This document shows positions 48,009-58,042 of a stretch of DNA of 64,000 bases, one piece after another. The translations under genes were made by a program, and so were the position numbers. The notes beneath the pieces are model-generated. The model was not told the DNA's origin. It ran no database searches and saw only the letters and a list, made by a program, of their open reading frames with translations. Positions within the stretch are counted from its first letter, which is position 1. Every line of letters begins with the position of its first letter. The DNA is taken from NCBI RefSeq assembly GCF_028816455.1, contig NZ_CP118246.1:2234001-2298000 (forward strand), read 5' to 3'. Source of the stretch: Devosia algicola. Its GTDB lineage: Bacteria; Pseudomonadota; Alphaproteobacteria; Rhizobiales; Devosiaceae.

Positions 48009-49043
48009 TTAGCGCGCGATAGTCTTGTTCCAGGCTTCAACCCAAGCCGAACGATTGGCTTCAATAGTTGCTGGATCAAAGCGGATCAACCCTTTGACTC
48101 CGTCTTCACCATAGGCGATATCGGCCGCCACTTCGGGACTGAGTTCAGCCTTGGCATTGGTCGGAGAATAGCGCAACGCCTCGGCAAAACATTCCTGCGC
48201 GGCCGGAGAAATCTCCTTGTCGATAAATTTGAGCGCCAGATCCATATTCGGACGCCCGGCGACAAGGTTGGCCGTAATATAGCTTGCAGGCGTGCCTTCG
48301 GCACCCTGAACAAAGCCCGACGGCAAATCAGCCTTGCGCAGCGTATAGGCATAATCGGACGCATAAGGCGCGATCCAGGCGTCGTTCTGGGCAAATTCCT
48401 GCTGGATTTCGGGCGAGGTGGAGACAATGATCGCACCCGCTTCCAGCAATTGGCTCACTGCATCAAGACCCGGCTGGATGTTGGACAGATCGCCGCCCTG
48501 CACCTGATTGAGCATCAAAAAGCCCAACATGCCGTAGCCATTGGAAATGTCGGTCAGCACCAGATGCTCGCTATAGTCGGGATTGAGCAGGTCCGTCCAT
48601 TTGCTTGGCGCTTCCGACAAGGCCTCGGTATTGTAGACCAACCCGATAGCAGCAATCGAATAGGCCGGGCCCTCGCCCTTGGCCAAATTGGCTTTGGCAA
48701 AATCATAGACGTCGCCCGCATTGGTCAGCTTGCTCGCGTCAATGGGCGCCAACAACCCTTCACTGGCCCCGACAATTTCCTGGCCGCCCGAGAAATGCAG
48801 AACATCAAATTGCGGCGCGTCTTTTTGCGCACGCAGTTGGGCAAACGCATCGGCTGAATAGGCCGTTACAACATTGACCGTCGCTCCGGTTTCTTCTTCA
48901 AACGGGGTGATGATGCAGGCGCGGTGCGCATCTTCATAAGCGCCGCCAAACGAATTGATCGTCAGCGAATTGTCCTGAGCAAAGGCGGTAGTGCCCATAA
49001 GAGCCGATAGCGCGATAACACTTGTCTTGGTAACAATCTTCAT
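48009..49043 (-). CDS. ABC periplasmic binding protein, PotD/AfuA-like
   Basis: A 344-residue solute-binding protein with Sec signal (KTSVIALSALMGTTAFA) and the mature start QDNSLTINSFGGAYEDAHRACIITPFEEETGATVNVVT. This resembles the polyamine/iron/phosphonate group of family 1 proteins. AAGGAAGGG lies ahead of ATG 49043, which is preferred over upstream in-frame codons. It is followed by permeases and an ATPase on the same strand and preceded by a DUF3830 gene. Ligand unknown. Confidence 0.86.
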   Translation of the reverse strand: MKIVTKTSVIALSALMGTTAFAQDNSLTINSFGGAYEDAHRACIITPFEEETGATVNVVTAYSADAFAQLRAQKDAPQFDVLHFSGGQEIVGASEGLLAPIDASKLTNAGDVYDFAKANLAKGEGPAYSIAAIGLVYNTEALSEAPSKWTDLLNPDYSEHLVLTDISNGYGMLGFLMLNQVQGGDLSNIQPGLDAVSQLLEAGAIIVSTSPEIQQEFAQNDAWIAPYASDYAYTLRKADLPSGFVQGAEGTPASYITANLVAGRPNMDLALKFIDKEISPAAQECFAEALRYSPTNAKAELSPEVAADIAYGEDGVKGLIRFDPATIEANRSAWVEAWNKTIAR

Positions 49044-49095
49044 TTTGTTCCCTTCCTTTTGTTGGTCGATCGGACCTTTTGGCCCGGCAATCTGC

Positions 49096-49572
49096 TTAAG
49101 CGAGGCGTCCCAACTCGACCGTTTTGGCGCCCTCGATGCGGATGAGGCGGCATTGCTCGGCAACAGCGTCGAAATTCTTCGTCAACTTGCCGAAATAGGT
49201 GCAGGGAATCCAACCTGTTGGGCCAAATGTACGCCCACCCACACCGTAAAACATGCCAATTTCCCAGAACTCGCTGGGATCGATCTTGAAAAAATTCTTC
49301 GGCTGATAAAACCACAGCAATTCACCCGGCTCGGGTAGCACGGTCTGGTTTTCGGCAGGCAAGGCTTTGGGATCAAAGTTGCGGTGGCTTTCGGGCAATC
49401 CCATCATGATCTCGGGGCCCGAGAACATGGCATGCGTAGCCTGCCACTGAATTGGTGTTTCCAACGCGTTCCACAATGCTTCGCAGGTCTTGGGCGCATT
49501 CTCCCAATAAAGCGAGATGTGGCCCTCGACATTGGCATCGACGAATTTGAGGTAAAATTTCTGATCGGTCAT
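49096..49572 (-). CDS. DUF3830 cyclophilin-like protein
   Basis: A 158-residue protein that begins MTDQKFYLKFVDANVEGHISLYWENAPKTCEALW and continues THAMFSGPEIMMGLP and PGELLWFYQPKNFFKI, matching DUF3830, a family with a cyclophilin-like fold of unknown role. It lies 52 bases upstream of the binding-protein gene on the same strand, probably the first gene of the importer operon, so it may act on or chaperone the imported substrate. The ATG at 49572 is favoured. Confidence 0.8.
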   Translation of the reverse strand: MTDQKFYLKFVDANVEGHISLYWENAPKTCEALWNALETPIQWQATHAMFSGPEIMMGLPESHRNFDPKALPAENQTVLPEPGELLWFYQPKNFFKIDPSEFWEIGMFYGVGGRTFGPTGWIPCTYFGKLTKNFDAVAEQCRLIRIEGAKTVELGRLA

Positions 49573-49757
49573 GGAACGCCATCTTTGGGATTGATCGTCC
49601 AATCAAAATGCCTGACGCCGACGCTGTCCAATTCCGATTCAAAATTCTTTCTATAATAAAATTTTATCGAAACAGAGGCCACCGAGAAATTTTGCCAATG
49701 AATGTGGCTTTCGGCCGCAAGCCGACCGGCACGATCGGGGACATTTGGTCACCAAAC

Positions 49758-51432
49758 CTACCCGAGCGGGAATTCGGGCGGATTGCGTAGCGGCGTGTCG
49801 TCCCGTAGTGGAACCGCCTGCCGCTCGATCATCCGATGGATATGCGGACGGCCTGGGCCACGATGCAGTTGGCGCAATTGCTCGGCGTTCTCCGCATCTG
49901 CCTTGGTGCGCCGTTGATTGTGCCGAACATAGTCGATCCAGGTCGGCACGTGATATGATTCAACCCAGATATCAGGGTTCTCCAAATCCCGGAGCAAGGC
50001 TCCACTGCCGGGCACCATCCCGGATTCGAATACGGCGGCGGGCGGCCATCAGGGGGAGCATTTTTGCAACGTCGGCCTGAGCGATATCATAGTCGACCAT
50101 CACCATGATTGGGCCGCTGCGCAGCCGCAGATCGAGGCGCAGTTCCGGCTCGCGAAAGCTGTTCAGGGGATCAAGGTCCCTGGTTTCAAATTCGGGCAAC
50201 GCGAAACGAAATCCAATGCCCGCGCACGCCATCAGCACCACACTGGCACTGACCAGTGCAAACCCCGTCCCGAAGGCATCCGCGGTCATGCCCCATATCC
50301 AGCTGCCCAGTGCCATACCGCCAAAAGTCGCCGTCTGGTAGAGCGAGAGTGCGCGCCCCACAACCCAGCGCGGCGTGGACATTTGAATTGAGACATTGAA
50401 CAGTGACATGGCCAGCACCCAGCACGCGCCGGCCGGCAGCAATACCAGATAGCTAAGAAGAATATCGCGACTGAGGCCAAGACCGACAACCCCCACGGCA
50501 AAGCCCAGGCACGCCAGGCGTACAATATTTTCGTTGCTCAGTTTTTCCCTGATCCGGCCGTTAAAAAAGGCGCCAATAATGGCCCCTGCCCCAAAACAAC
50601 CCAACAGGCTGCCATAGGCCAGCGCGCCGCCGCCAACATACTCCGCCGCAACCGACGGCAGTAGCGCCAACACCGAAATCGCTGCAAGGCCAAAGACAAA
50701 CCCCCTCGCCAAAACCGTCATCAGATTGGGAGACATAGCCACATAACGAATGCCAGCGGCCATTGCAGGGCCAAAACTTTCGCGCGGCAGCGGGCGTTTC
50801 GTCTGGTCCGGCTTCCAGCCAAAAAGAGCAGCGATCAATGCGGTGTAACTTAGGGCATTAAGGGCGAAGGCCATGGAGGCGCCCGCCAATGCGACCACCA
50901 GGCCACCAATGGCTGGCCCCACACTACGCATGAGGTTGAAACCCATGCTGTTCAGGGTAACGGCGGCGGGCAGGTCGGCCCTGGGCACGATGTCACCCAT
51001 GGACGCCTGCCATGAAGGATTATTCAGCGCGGTGCCGCACCCGATCAGAAAAGTGAAGGCCAGCAACAGCCATGCGCTAAGCAGTCCGAAAAAGGTGAGC
51101 GTGGCGAGGGCGACCGACACCAGCAGCATCATGACCTGCGCCACGAGCATGACGCTGCGCCGGTCGAAATTGTCAGCCAGCGCACCGGCAGCAATCGAGA
51201 ACAGCATGATGGGCAGCGTCGTTGCACCCTGCACCAGCGCCACCATATTGTGTGACTCCGATATGGTGGTCATCATCCAGCCCGCCCCCACCCCCTGGAT
51301 CAGGCCGCCTAGATTCGATGCTAAGGTGGCCGTCCAAAGGATGCGGAATTGTGCATATTTGAATGGCGCCAGCGTCGATGCGCGTGTTGGCAAATCGTCC
51401 CCCGGAAAAGTCTTGCAACAGCGTTTTGCCAC
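49758..51432 (-). CDS. MFS transporter, TMS-effector family (one +1 frame break)
   Basis: Major facilitator of about 557 residues after correction, with twelve predicted helices (LASNLGGLIQGVGAGWMMTTIS, VARADLPAAVTLNSMGFNLMRSVGPAIGG with IVP preceding) and a soluble C-terminal domain. After RDGARQWSL the recorded frame ends at 49972, but a +1 shift at 49997-50001 (AGCCTTG for AGCTTG on the coding strand) continues LRDLENPDIWVESYHVPTWIDYVRHN to 49758, the usual tail of this family. The start is uncertain; a GTG at 51432 is used. Substrate unknown. Confidence 0.8.
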
Positions 51433-51494
51433 GCAATCATTGCAGACACCAGCTTGGTGCCACCCATTTGGGCCAGCGATATTCGATCATGCTA

Positions 51495-51854
51495 TCAAGA
51501 AAGCGATTTTGCAATTTTGCGCTTAGTTACGCCCCTGATGCGCCATGCGGTAAACGCCGTCCCGACCTTGTAGCACTTCCTGGCGCGGACGATGGCACCA
51601 AGAGCATTGTCGGAGCGCGCCCGCTCACCGTGCGAAATAATCACCAGGCCCATCTGCTGCAATGTCAGCATGGCTTCCCGGATTGCCGGACGACCGACCC
51701 CGAACCGCTCCATGAGCTCCCGCTCCGAAGGCAGTTGCGAACCGGCTGGATATTCCTGTGAGGAAATCGCCGCGATCAGCCGGTCGAGGATTTCCTGATA
51801 GAGTTTTTTCTTCTTGAGCGGCTCAACGCCAAGCCGACTATGGGTGATTGTCAA
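51495..51854 (-). pseudogene. Truncated GntR/FadR-type regulator (NanR-like HTH only)
   Basis: The winged HTH is well preserved: KKKLYQEILDRLIAAISSQEYPAGSQLPSERELMERFGVGRPAIREAMLTLQQMGLVIISHGERAR. The following FCD ligand-binding domain is missing; after about residue 80 the sequence turns into unrelated codons and stops. Without the FCD domain it cannot sense ligand normally. It may be a remnant, or a short DNA-binding protein. Two near-identical operator-like sites lie nearby, at 51938 and 53117. TTG at 51854 is a tentative start. Confidence 0.65.
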
Positions 51855-51937
51855 TTCATGGCACCTTTCCAGTTCTGCAGTGTAACGACCTAGCACCTGA
51901 CAACCAGATGCATAATAGCGCCACCTGAATAAAATTC

Positions 51938-51954
51938 CAACTGGTATGATGACA
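51938..51954 (+). promoter_or_regulatory. GntR-type operator copy 1
   Basis: CAACTGGTATGATGACA, matching the copy at 53117-53133 at 16 of 17 positions. The TGGTATGATGACA form is close to sites of FadR/NanR-type GntR regulators. It lies between the truncated GntR gene and the divergent isomerase-like gene. Confidence 0.6.
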
Positions 51955-52195
51955 CTATCTCGTGCTACCGCTAAACATGTCGGATCGGACGGATTGCTGC
52001 AAACACCGACATTTATGGGTTTATGCTGTCACGGTGGGAGGCGAGCGGCTGGATGGGCACTAGTGATGACTGGCAACAACGCAACAATAGTGCGTTTTGC
52101 GCATTGGGCCTTGGTGGTTGCGCCATTGAAACCGGGACCAACAGTTTTTGTGCAGTGTGTGGCGACACGCACTGGGACCGATCTGGTGATTTGTC

Positions 52196-53047
52196 ATGAC
52201 GCGACAAGTCTCGGTTTCAACGGCGGCCTATGATGGCTACAGCATGGATGTCGCTATCGCCGAGATTGCCACAACAGGGGCAAAATGGATCGAACCGGCG
52301 TTCATCAGCGGCTATGTCGCGTTTGATGAATCGATATTTTGTGAGCAGGAGGGCACGCGGCTTGCCAGCCGACTGGCAGCATCCGAGGTTGAGGCACTTG
52401 CGGTTTCCGCCCATACAGATCTCGGTGCCGATGGCGCGGCAGTTGCTTTACGCCGACGAATAGACTTCTGTGTCGCCGTCGGATCATCGATCCTGATCAC
52501 CAACAGTTCTGACTGCCACCACCCGACCCAGTGCGTCGCCAACATCGAGGCAGTGCTCCCGGTCCTTGAACAGGCTGGAATTGTCCTGGCGCTTGAAAAC
52601 CCTGGACACGGCACCGACAGCCTGCTGCCGGACGGAGCTGCATTTGCCGTATTACTCGAAAAAATCGGCTCGCGATTTGTGAGGGCCAACTACGATATCG
52701 GCAACGCATTCACCTACAGCAATGAAGCCATTAATGTTCTCTCGGACCTTCGGATCGCCTTGCCATACTGCGCCCATCTGCATGTGAAGGACGTCACCGC
52801 GGACGACCATGATTGGCGATTCACCGCGATAGGTGATGGTGACTTACGATATGGCGCCGCATTCGACGTGCTCGACACGTTGGCACCAGAAGTGCCCATA
52901 GGGATCGAACTTCCACTGCGACTCAGTCGCCCTGGGCGCGGCGACCCGTCGAGACGATCCGAGCGCGTGCCAATACATGAAATACGCCAGGCGCTCTCGC
53001 GCTCGTTACGGACAGTCAATGGCGGCACTCGAGCCACTACAAGGTAA
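52196..53047 (+). CDS. Sugar-phosphate isomerase/epimerase-like TIM barrel protein
   Basis: A 283-residue protein of the xylose-isomerase-like TIM barrel (AP endonuclease 2) superfamily. It shows VSVSTAAYDGYSMDVAIAEIATTGAKWIEPAFI, GIVLALENPGHGTDSLLPDG and FVRANYDIGNAFTYSN, with CAHLHVKDVTADDHDWRFTAIGDGDL; the Glu, His and Asp residues in these strands are the likely metal ligands. It heads a set of sugar-acid genes flanked by GntR-type operator sites. Specific reaction unknown. Confidence 0.75.
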   Translation: MTRQVSVSTAAYDGYSMDVAIAEIATTGAKWIEPAFISGYVAFDESIFCEQEGTRLASRLAASEVEALAVSAHTDLGADGAAVALRRRIDFCVAVGSSILITNSSDCHHPTQCVANIEAVLPVLEQAGIVLALENPGHGTDSLLPDGAAFAVLLEKIGSRFVRANYDIGNAFTYSNEAINVLSDLRIALPYCAHLHVKDVTADDHDWRFTAIGDGDLRYGAAFDVLDTLAPEVPIGIELPLRLSRPGRGDPSRRSERVPIHEIRQALSRSLRTVNGGTRATTR

Positions 53048-53116
53048 CCTCCCGGCTGCGCTCACCGCAACCAGGATGGCGATGGCGCCGTTTTCAGCAC
53101 CATCGTGTCAAAATCT

Positions 53117-53133
53117 CAACTGGCATGATGACA
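53117..53133 (+). promoter_or_regulatory. GntR-type operator copy 2
   Basis: CAACTGGCATGATGACA, one base different from copy 1. It sits 128 bases before the 6PGDH-like gene, suggesting the two catabolic transcripts share a regulator. Confidence 0.6.
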
Positions 53134-53260
53134 TACTAATCATAACATGCTAGAGAATGACCTTCGCATCAGACGGAGTCCGCCGGCACAGGCCACTGTA
53201 CCGCGGTCGGTGACCCTGCCTGACGATGCGTCAAACGCGGATATATTCCAGGAGTAAAAA

Positions 53261-54102
53261 ATGAACCAGTCAGTGTCCGTTGCCCTGTTTGGAGCTGGCG
53301 GCAAGATGGGGTTCCGGATCACCAGGAAACTGGTGGATGCCGGCTATGACGTCCGCGCGGTGGAGGTTTCCGAGTCAGGCCGCCAGCGACTGGCAGACGT
53401 CGGGATCAACACCCATGATACCGACATTGCTGTGAAGGGAGCCCGCGTCGTTCTGCTCGCCCTACCCGACAACCTCATTGGCACCGTCGCCGCCGACCTG
53501 TCGTCAAAATTACAGTCGGGCACCATGCTGCTGATCCTTGATGCCGCCGCACCCATGGCCGACGATCTGCCGACTGATCGTCCCGACCTGACCTATTTTG
53601 TGGGGCATCCCTGCCATCCGCCGCTATACGGTGATGAGACGGCGTGGGACGCCCGTCGGGACTATCATGGCGGCATCGCCAAACAGTCAATCGTTTGCGC
53701 CCTCATGCAGGGACCCGAAGAGCACTACGCGCTCGGCGAGGAAATTTGCCGGATCATGTGGTCCCCAATCATAAATTGCTATCGTCTCAGTCTGGAGCAA
53801 CTCGCCATTCTCGAACCCGGTCTGTCAGAAATGATCGCCATGCCGTTCATCGACACCATGGTTGAGGCTGTGGACATCTGCGCCAGCAAATATGGCATCC
53901 CCGCCAGGCGGCCTTCGAATTTCTGATCGGCCATCTCAACGTCGAAATCGCCATGTGGTTCGGATTTTCGCCAAAGGTGCCATCAGACGCTGCATTGCGA
54001 CTTATGGCGTTCGCCAAGCGGGTAGTCGTCAACGAGGATTGGCGCGATGCGCTTGATCCGGCCAAGGTCAAGGAAGCAGCCCAACTGATCGCCAACACCT
54101 GA
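53261..54102 (+). CDS. 6-phosphogluconate-dehydrogenase-like oxidoreductase (one -1 frame break)
   Basis: NAD-binding domain VSVALFGAGGKMGFRITRKLVDAGYDVRAVEVSE, VVLLALPDNLIG, YFVGHPCHPPLYGDE, and a C-terminal domain of the PF16896 type (LEPGLSEMIAMPFIDTMVEAVDICASKYGI). The recorded frame stops at 53926, but the other frame continues RQAAFEFLIGHLNVEIAMWFGFSPKVPSDAALRL to 54102. One C appears missing in the C-run near 53899-53902. Unlike most breaks in the window this is a deletion and not at AGCT. The architecture resembles D-apionate oxidoisomerase-type enzymes, so a sugar-acid route is plausible. AGGAG precedes the ATG. Confidence 0.7.
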
Positions 54103-54172
54103 CCGAACGTCGACAGTGGAACGTGACAGAAGACGCTTGCGTGCCTTCAGTCACCACCTGGGAGGATATGCC

Positions 54173-55198
54173 TTGAGCAAGCTAAGAGGCGCCATGATTG
54201 GTGTCGGATTTTTCGCCGTCAATCAACTCAATGCCTGGCACGACATCGAGGACGTCGAAATCGTCGCCATCTGTGATCGCAATCCTGAACGCCTAAACAA
54301 GATGGGCGACCGGTTTGCCATTGCAGCAAGATATCAAGATGCGGCAGAGATGTTGGCGAGAGAACAACTCGATTTCGTCGATATTGCCACTACGGTATCA
54401 AGCCATCGAACATTAGTGGAGTTGGCGGCAGATCACAAAATGCCGGTGATCTGTCAAAAGCCATTTGCCACATCCTTGCACGATGCACGTGCCGTGGTGG
54501 CCACATGCAATGCGGCGGGGGTGCCGCTGATGGTGCATGAAAACTTCCGCTGGCAGACACCAATTTTGGCCGTTAAAAATATGTTGGCATCAGATCGCAT
54601 TGGACGCCCATTTTGGGCCCGCTTCAGCTTCCGGACAGGCTATGACGTTTATGCCGGTCAGCCATATCTGGCGGAGGGTGATCGATTCATCATCGAAGAC
54701 ACCGGCATCCACCTGCTCGATGTCGCCCGCTTTCTGCTCGGCGAGGTGACTACCATTGCCACCAGCGTACAGCGGATCAATAATACGATCAGAGGCGAGG
54801 ACGTGGCAACAATGCTGATGTCCCACGCCGCCGGCGCAACATCTGTGGTCGATTGCTCGTTCGCGAGCCGACCCGAGTTCGATCGATTCCCCCAAACCCT
54901 TATGGAGATTGAAGGCGAGAAGGGAAGCCTGCGTCTCGACAGGGACTTTTCACTGACCGTCGTGGATTCAGAAGGAACGTCGCGCGCCGACGTTTCACCC
55001 TTCTTGCTGCCGTGGGCAGAGCGACCATGGCATAATATCCAGGAGAGCGTGCTGAATATCCAAAAACATTGGGTCCAATGTCTGCGCTTGGGAACAGCCC
55101 CCGCGACCTCCGGACACGATAACCTCAAGACAATTGCACTGGTAGAGGCGGCCTATGAAGGAGCCAAATCAGGGACGACTGTGCGGCCAGGTCTTTGA
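54173..55198 (+). CDS. Gfo/Idh/MocA-family oxidoreductase
   Basis: A 341-residue NAD(P) oxidoreductase: KLRGAMIGVGFFAVNQLNAW, IVAICDRNPERLNKMGDRF, DFVDIATTVSSHRTLVELAADHKMPVICQKPFATS (the EKP position is QKP here), then MVHENFRWQTPI and ALLDVARF-like GIHLLDVARFLLGEV. It starts at TTG 54173, seven bases after GGGAGG; upstream in-frame codons lack a site. Third gene of the sugar-acid cluster. Intact. Substrate unknown. Confidence 0.82.
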   Translation: MSKLRGAMIGVGFFAVNQLNAWHDIEDVEIVAICDRNPERLNKMGDRFAIAARYQDAAEMLAREQLDFVDIATTVSSHRTLVELAADHKMPVICQKPFATSLHDARAVVATCNAAGVPLMVHENFRWQTPILAVKNMLASDRIGRPFWARFSFRTGYDVYAGQPYLAEGDRFIIEDTGIHLLDVARFLLGEVTTIATSVQRINNTIRGEDVATMLMSHAAGATSVVDCSFASRPEFDRFPQTLMEIEGEKGSLRLDRDFSLTVVDSEGTSRADVSPFLLPWAERPWHNIQESVLNIQKHWVQCLRLGTAPATSGHDNLKTIALVEAAYEGAKSGTTVRPGL

Positions 55199-55890
55199 TA
55201 CTACGAGGCGTGGCCAAGAAAATTTGTTGGTTAATGGCGCGCCCCACCAAACCCAAAATCCACCAGCAACTATGTCCAAAGTCGGTCTTGATAGCCTTAA
55301 CCAGGAAGCACCTATGTCACCAACCCGACCAACCATTCCCGACATATGCCTTCGACGCCCGGCGGAAGAGCTGGCAAGTGACTTCCTCAAATGACTCGGT
55401 CTTTCCGCCCTCGCCGACACGCAATTTGCTGATGTGAGTGAGATTAGCTTGTGGCAGGACCTCTCAATTGCTTCTTTAGGTCGCCGCTTCGATGAATGCG
55501 GAGCCACATTTTTGAATTGTGAATTCCTATCAGCGCGCCGCCTGTTGCGAAGAGAAAACCGAGGCGTCGATGATGCAAGCTGCTGCTTATCCAAACAAAA
55601 TTCCATGCGCTCGACGAAAGAACGCGCAAAATCGCGCCAGAGGCCTTGCAGATAGTGGGGCAACGCCAAGCCTACATACCGCATCAAGTTTCACAATGGT
55701 GTGCGGTCAGAGACCATCCGCTTATTGCAGCAGTCCGTCAGATACTTGGCGAGTTGCCAATACGCGCGTGCCCGCTAAGCCCTTTATGGAACTTCGCTAA
55801 CCGCCGGAGACCGAGTGCTATTCGTAACACCATTATTGGATCGATGCAATTTCGCCATAATAACGATTTTCACCCATTAGGCGACGATTT
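55199..55890 (+). other. Noncoding or decayed stretch
   Basis: Nearly 700 bases where I find no credible gene. Open frames on both strands lack ribosome-binding sites, domain patterns and the codon bias of neighbours. Base composition looks lower in GC than the flanks. It marks the border of the decayed region that continues to 61.5 kb. No transposase motif or terminal inverted repeats were recognised. Confidence 0.5.
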
Positions 55891-56319
55891 TCACTCCACC
55901 GTGATCCTAGTCCGAAATGTGTCGCATGCCGAACCTGACGGATTGAATGTCACCTCGATCTTGTCTCCAGTGCGTGTCTTTGCAATTGTTGTACCGCATC
56001 CCGCGACCACCAAATCATGCTGACCTGATTGGCGGATCGCGAAATTCTGCGGCAAGGCGCCTTCGCAGGAGGCCGCGCCACTGGCGTTGTAACGACCCGA
56101 CCGGAAGGAATCATTGGTATAGATATGCGAACCATCGGGCAGGCGGTGATGCAAACGAAACGCGATCGACACGCGCAGCCATGGATGGGTGTTATGCAGG
56201 TCAACGCCTGTCTTTGTCCGGTACGCGCCCATGAAAGCACGGGACGGCGCATGAGGATGCCCGATATTAACATCCCAGGACGCTGGCTTTCGTTGGTCCT
56301 GCCACACACAGAACCACAT
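55891..56319 (-). CDS. Hypothetical protein, possibly exported, 5' end uncertain
   Basis: A 142-codon open frame whose last 115 residues look protein-like (WDVNIGHPHAPSRAF, SFRSGRYNASGAASCEGALPQNF, RTRITVE). A different frame just upstream encodes a hydrophobic signal-like stretch (ALIVFALHVVLCVAG), so a frame change near 56280-56300 may have separated a signal peptide from the mature part. I recognise no family. It could be a damaged exported protein linked to the PepSY cluster. Confidence 0.35.
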   Translation of the reverse strand: MWFCVWQDQRKPASWDVNIGHPHAPSRAFMGAYRTKTGVDLHNTHPWLRVSIAFRLHHRLPDGSHIYTNDSFRSGRYNASGAASCEGALPQNFAIRQSGQHDLVVAGCGTTIAKTRTGDKIEVTFNPSGSACDTFRTRITVE

Positions 56320-56779
56320 GAAGTGCGAACACGATCAACGCACGGGCACAAGCCGCGCCTCGTTTGGAACAGCTTCGGCTCATTCGATCCCATCATAGCC
56401 GTATCCGACCGTCCGGCTGATTGCCATCTGCCAAGTCCTGTTCAGGCAGGCCAGCGCCGAATATGCTGGCTTCATGCGTTTTATCCAACCGTCAGAATCC
56501 TGGCATTCTTGCGGACCGCCGTCATAGTCCGGTCGGCGTCGGCTCCATCTCAGCGGAATCGATTGCCAAATTTGTTTTTCGCCCCCTGCCTACGCCCGGA
56601 ATCGTGTCAGCCATCGCCGCCGCGCGACCGAGCCTATGCAAATGCTCAACGTCAGGCATGCATTCCCTACCCCGGGCGTCCCGGACCCACAATTTCTGCG
56701 TTGATGCGTTCCTTTATCTCTGCAGGTCCCATCATTCATTGGCCGATCCTACTGCGCTATCGGGCTCAGTCCTGCGCGC
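56320..56779 (+). other. Noncoding stretch downstream of PepSY remnant
   Basis: About 460 bases without a supported gene. The missing C-terminal reductase part of the PepSY/flavodoxin protein would be expected here, but I could not recognise it in any frame. Confidence 0.4.
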
Positions 56780-58033
56780 TCAGGGCCGCAGTGGTTTCAC
56801 ATATTGATTCAACGCATCGTGTTGCCGGGCGCCATGGTCACGATCTTCGGGCCTGCCGTAGCCGCCACCATAAGTTGCGGCCAGCACGAGAAGATGGCGG
56901 GCGGCAGGATAGTCGACGGCCAAATCGTTCATCGCCCCGGTGTGGACTTGATGGGCTTGATCGACCAGGGCCTGATGGAGCACCTGGGCAAATCCCCAGG
57001 TCGAATTTCCTTCACTGCCAACAAGGATAACCGTATCAGCGTGGCGTGCTCCGGCATTGTTGGCGACCTTGATTTGGTTGCGTCGACGCAACCACCAGAT
57101 AAATGTGCCGGTGCCAGCCAGAACGGGGACGCAAAGCGCGGCCAATCCCAACAGCGCACCGAACCACCATAAGCCTTGGCCAGTGTGAAGCATGTAAAGC
57201 GTTTCGTAGATCGACTGGCCAACGCTGTTCGGCGTGAAATTGAGCAACGCACCCGTTGCCTGATCAACGTATCCCTGTCCCGACGCGGTCGTCAGAGTGA
57301 AAACGTCGGTACGATCACCAGCATACGGAAAGACTAGTTCGCGCAGATCGGCCAACGGCACCGCCTGTAACGCGTTTAGCGAGGAGATAGGTGCGGGCGT
57401 TCCCCCATCGACACTGACGGGGAATTGGCCAACCGAGCTGGTGCTGGCAATCACACCAAAGCTGGTCAACGACATATAGCCTCCGGTCAGGCTCGACACC
57501 AAAAGACCGATAATCGCAATGCGTGCCAGTTCGACGTGCAGGCGCTGCGATGTCGTTCCTTTAGCAGTGACAAAAATATTCTGCCAACCGCCAAGCCGTC
57601 TGACCAAAAGCAGCATCCCACTGACGGCAAGCACAATTAACGCCAAGGCGCTCATACCCGAGGCGAAACGCCCATTCATGCCAAGGAACAGAGAACGATG
57701 CAATTCTGTGAAAAACACAAAAATTGGCGACGGAGAATAGTCGCCAAGCACCGCGCCGGTCGCAGGGTCGATGAGTGCCGCCGCCACACCTTTGCCGCCG
57801 TCATAATAGGCCGTAACGGCACCCGAAGCGGCGTGAACAATGCGCTCCACGCCGGTGAGATGGGTGCTGACCGCATTGGCCAATGCAGCGACGTTCATGG
57901 CGACGGTAGCTGAACGCACCGAGAAATGATCCATCACGGGTTGCAATGACAGAACCGAGCCCGTGATTGCCATGAAAGCCACGATCAGACCGGCGACAAG
58001 CCCGGGAGCGGAATGTAAACGGCGCAACATCAC
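56780..58033 (-). pseudogene. PepSY-TM/flavodoxin reductase, C-terminally truncated
   Basis: N-terminal PepSY-associated membrane region: LHSAPGLVAGLIVAFMAITGSVLSL, ELHRSLFLGMNGRFASGMSALALIVLAVSGMLLLVRRLGGW, and further helices. The flavodoxin-like domain begins DTVILVGSEGNSTWGFAQVLHQAL and reaches LLVLAATYGGG, after which about 25 unrelated residues lead to a stop. Full-length relatives continue with the rest of flavodoxin and a ferredoxin-reductase domain (over 700 residues), absent here. Such proteins reduce ferric compounds or flavins at the membrane. Adjacent to DUF2271 and a two-component pair, its usual neighbours. Confidence 0.7.
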
Positions 58034-58042
58034 CCCAGCCCC

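Noticed and set aside
55199..55890. A transposase or insertion-sequence remnant in the gene-poor stretch
   Set aside because: No DDE-type motif, no terminal inverted repeats and no target duplication could be recognised in any frame.
56029..57030. A 333-codon plus-strand frame across the PepSY 3' region
   Set aside because: Low-complexity Arg/Pro/His-rich translation without a start signal, mostly antisense to real coding sequence.
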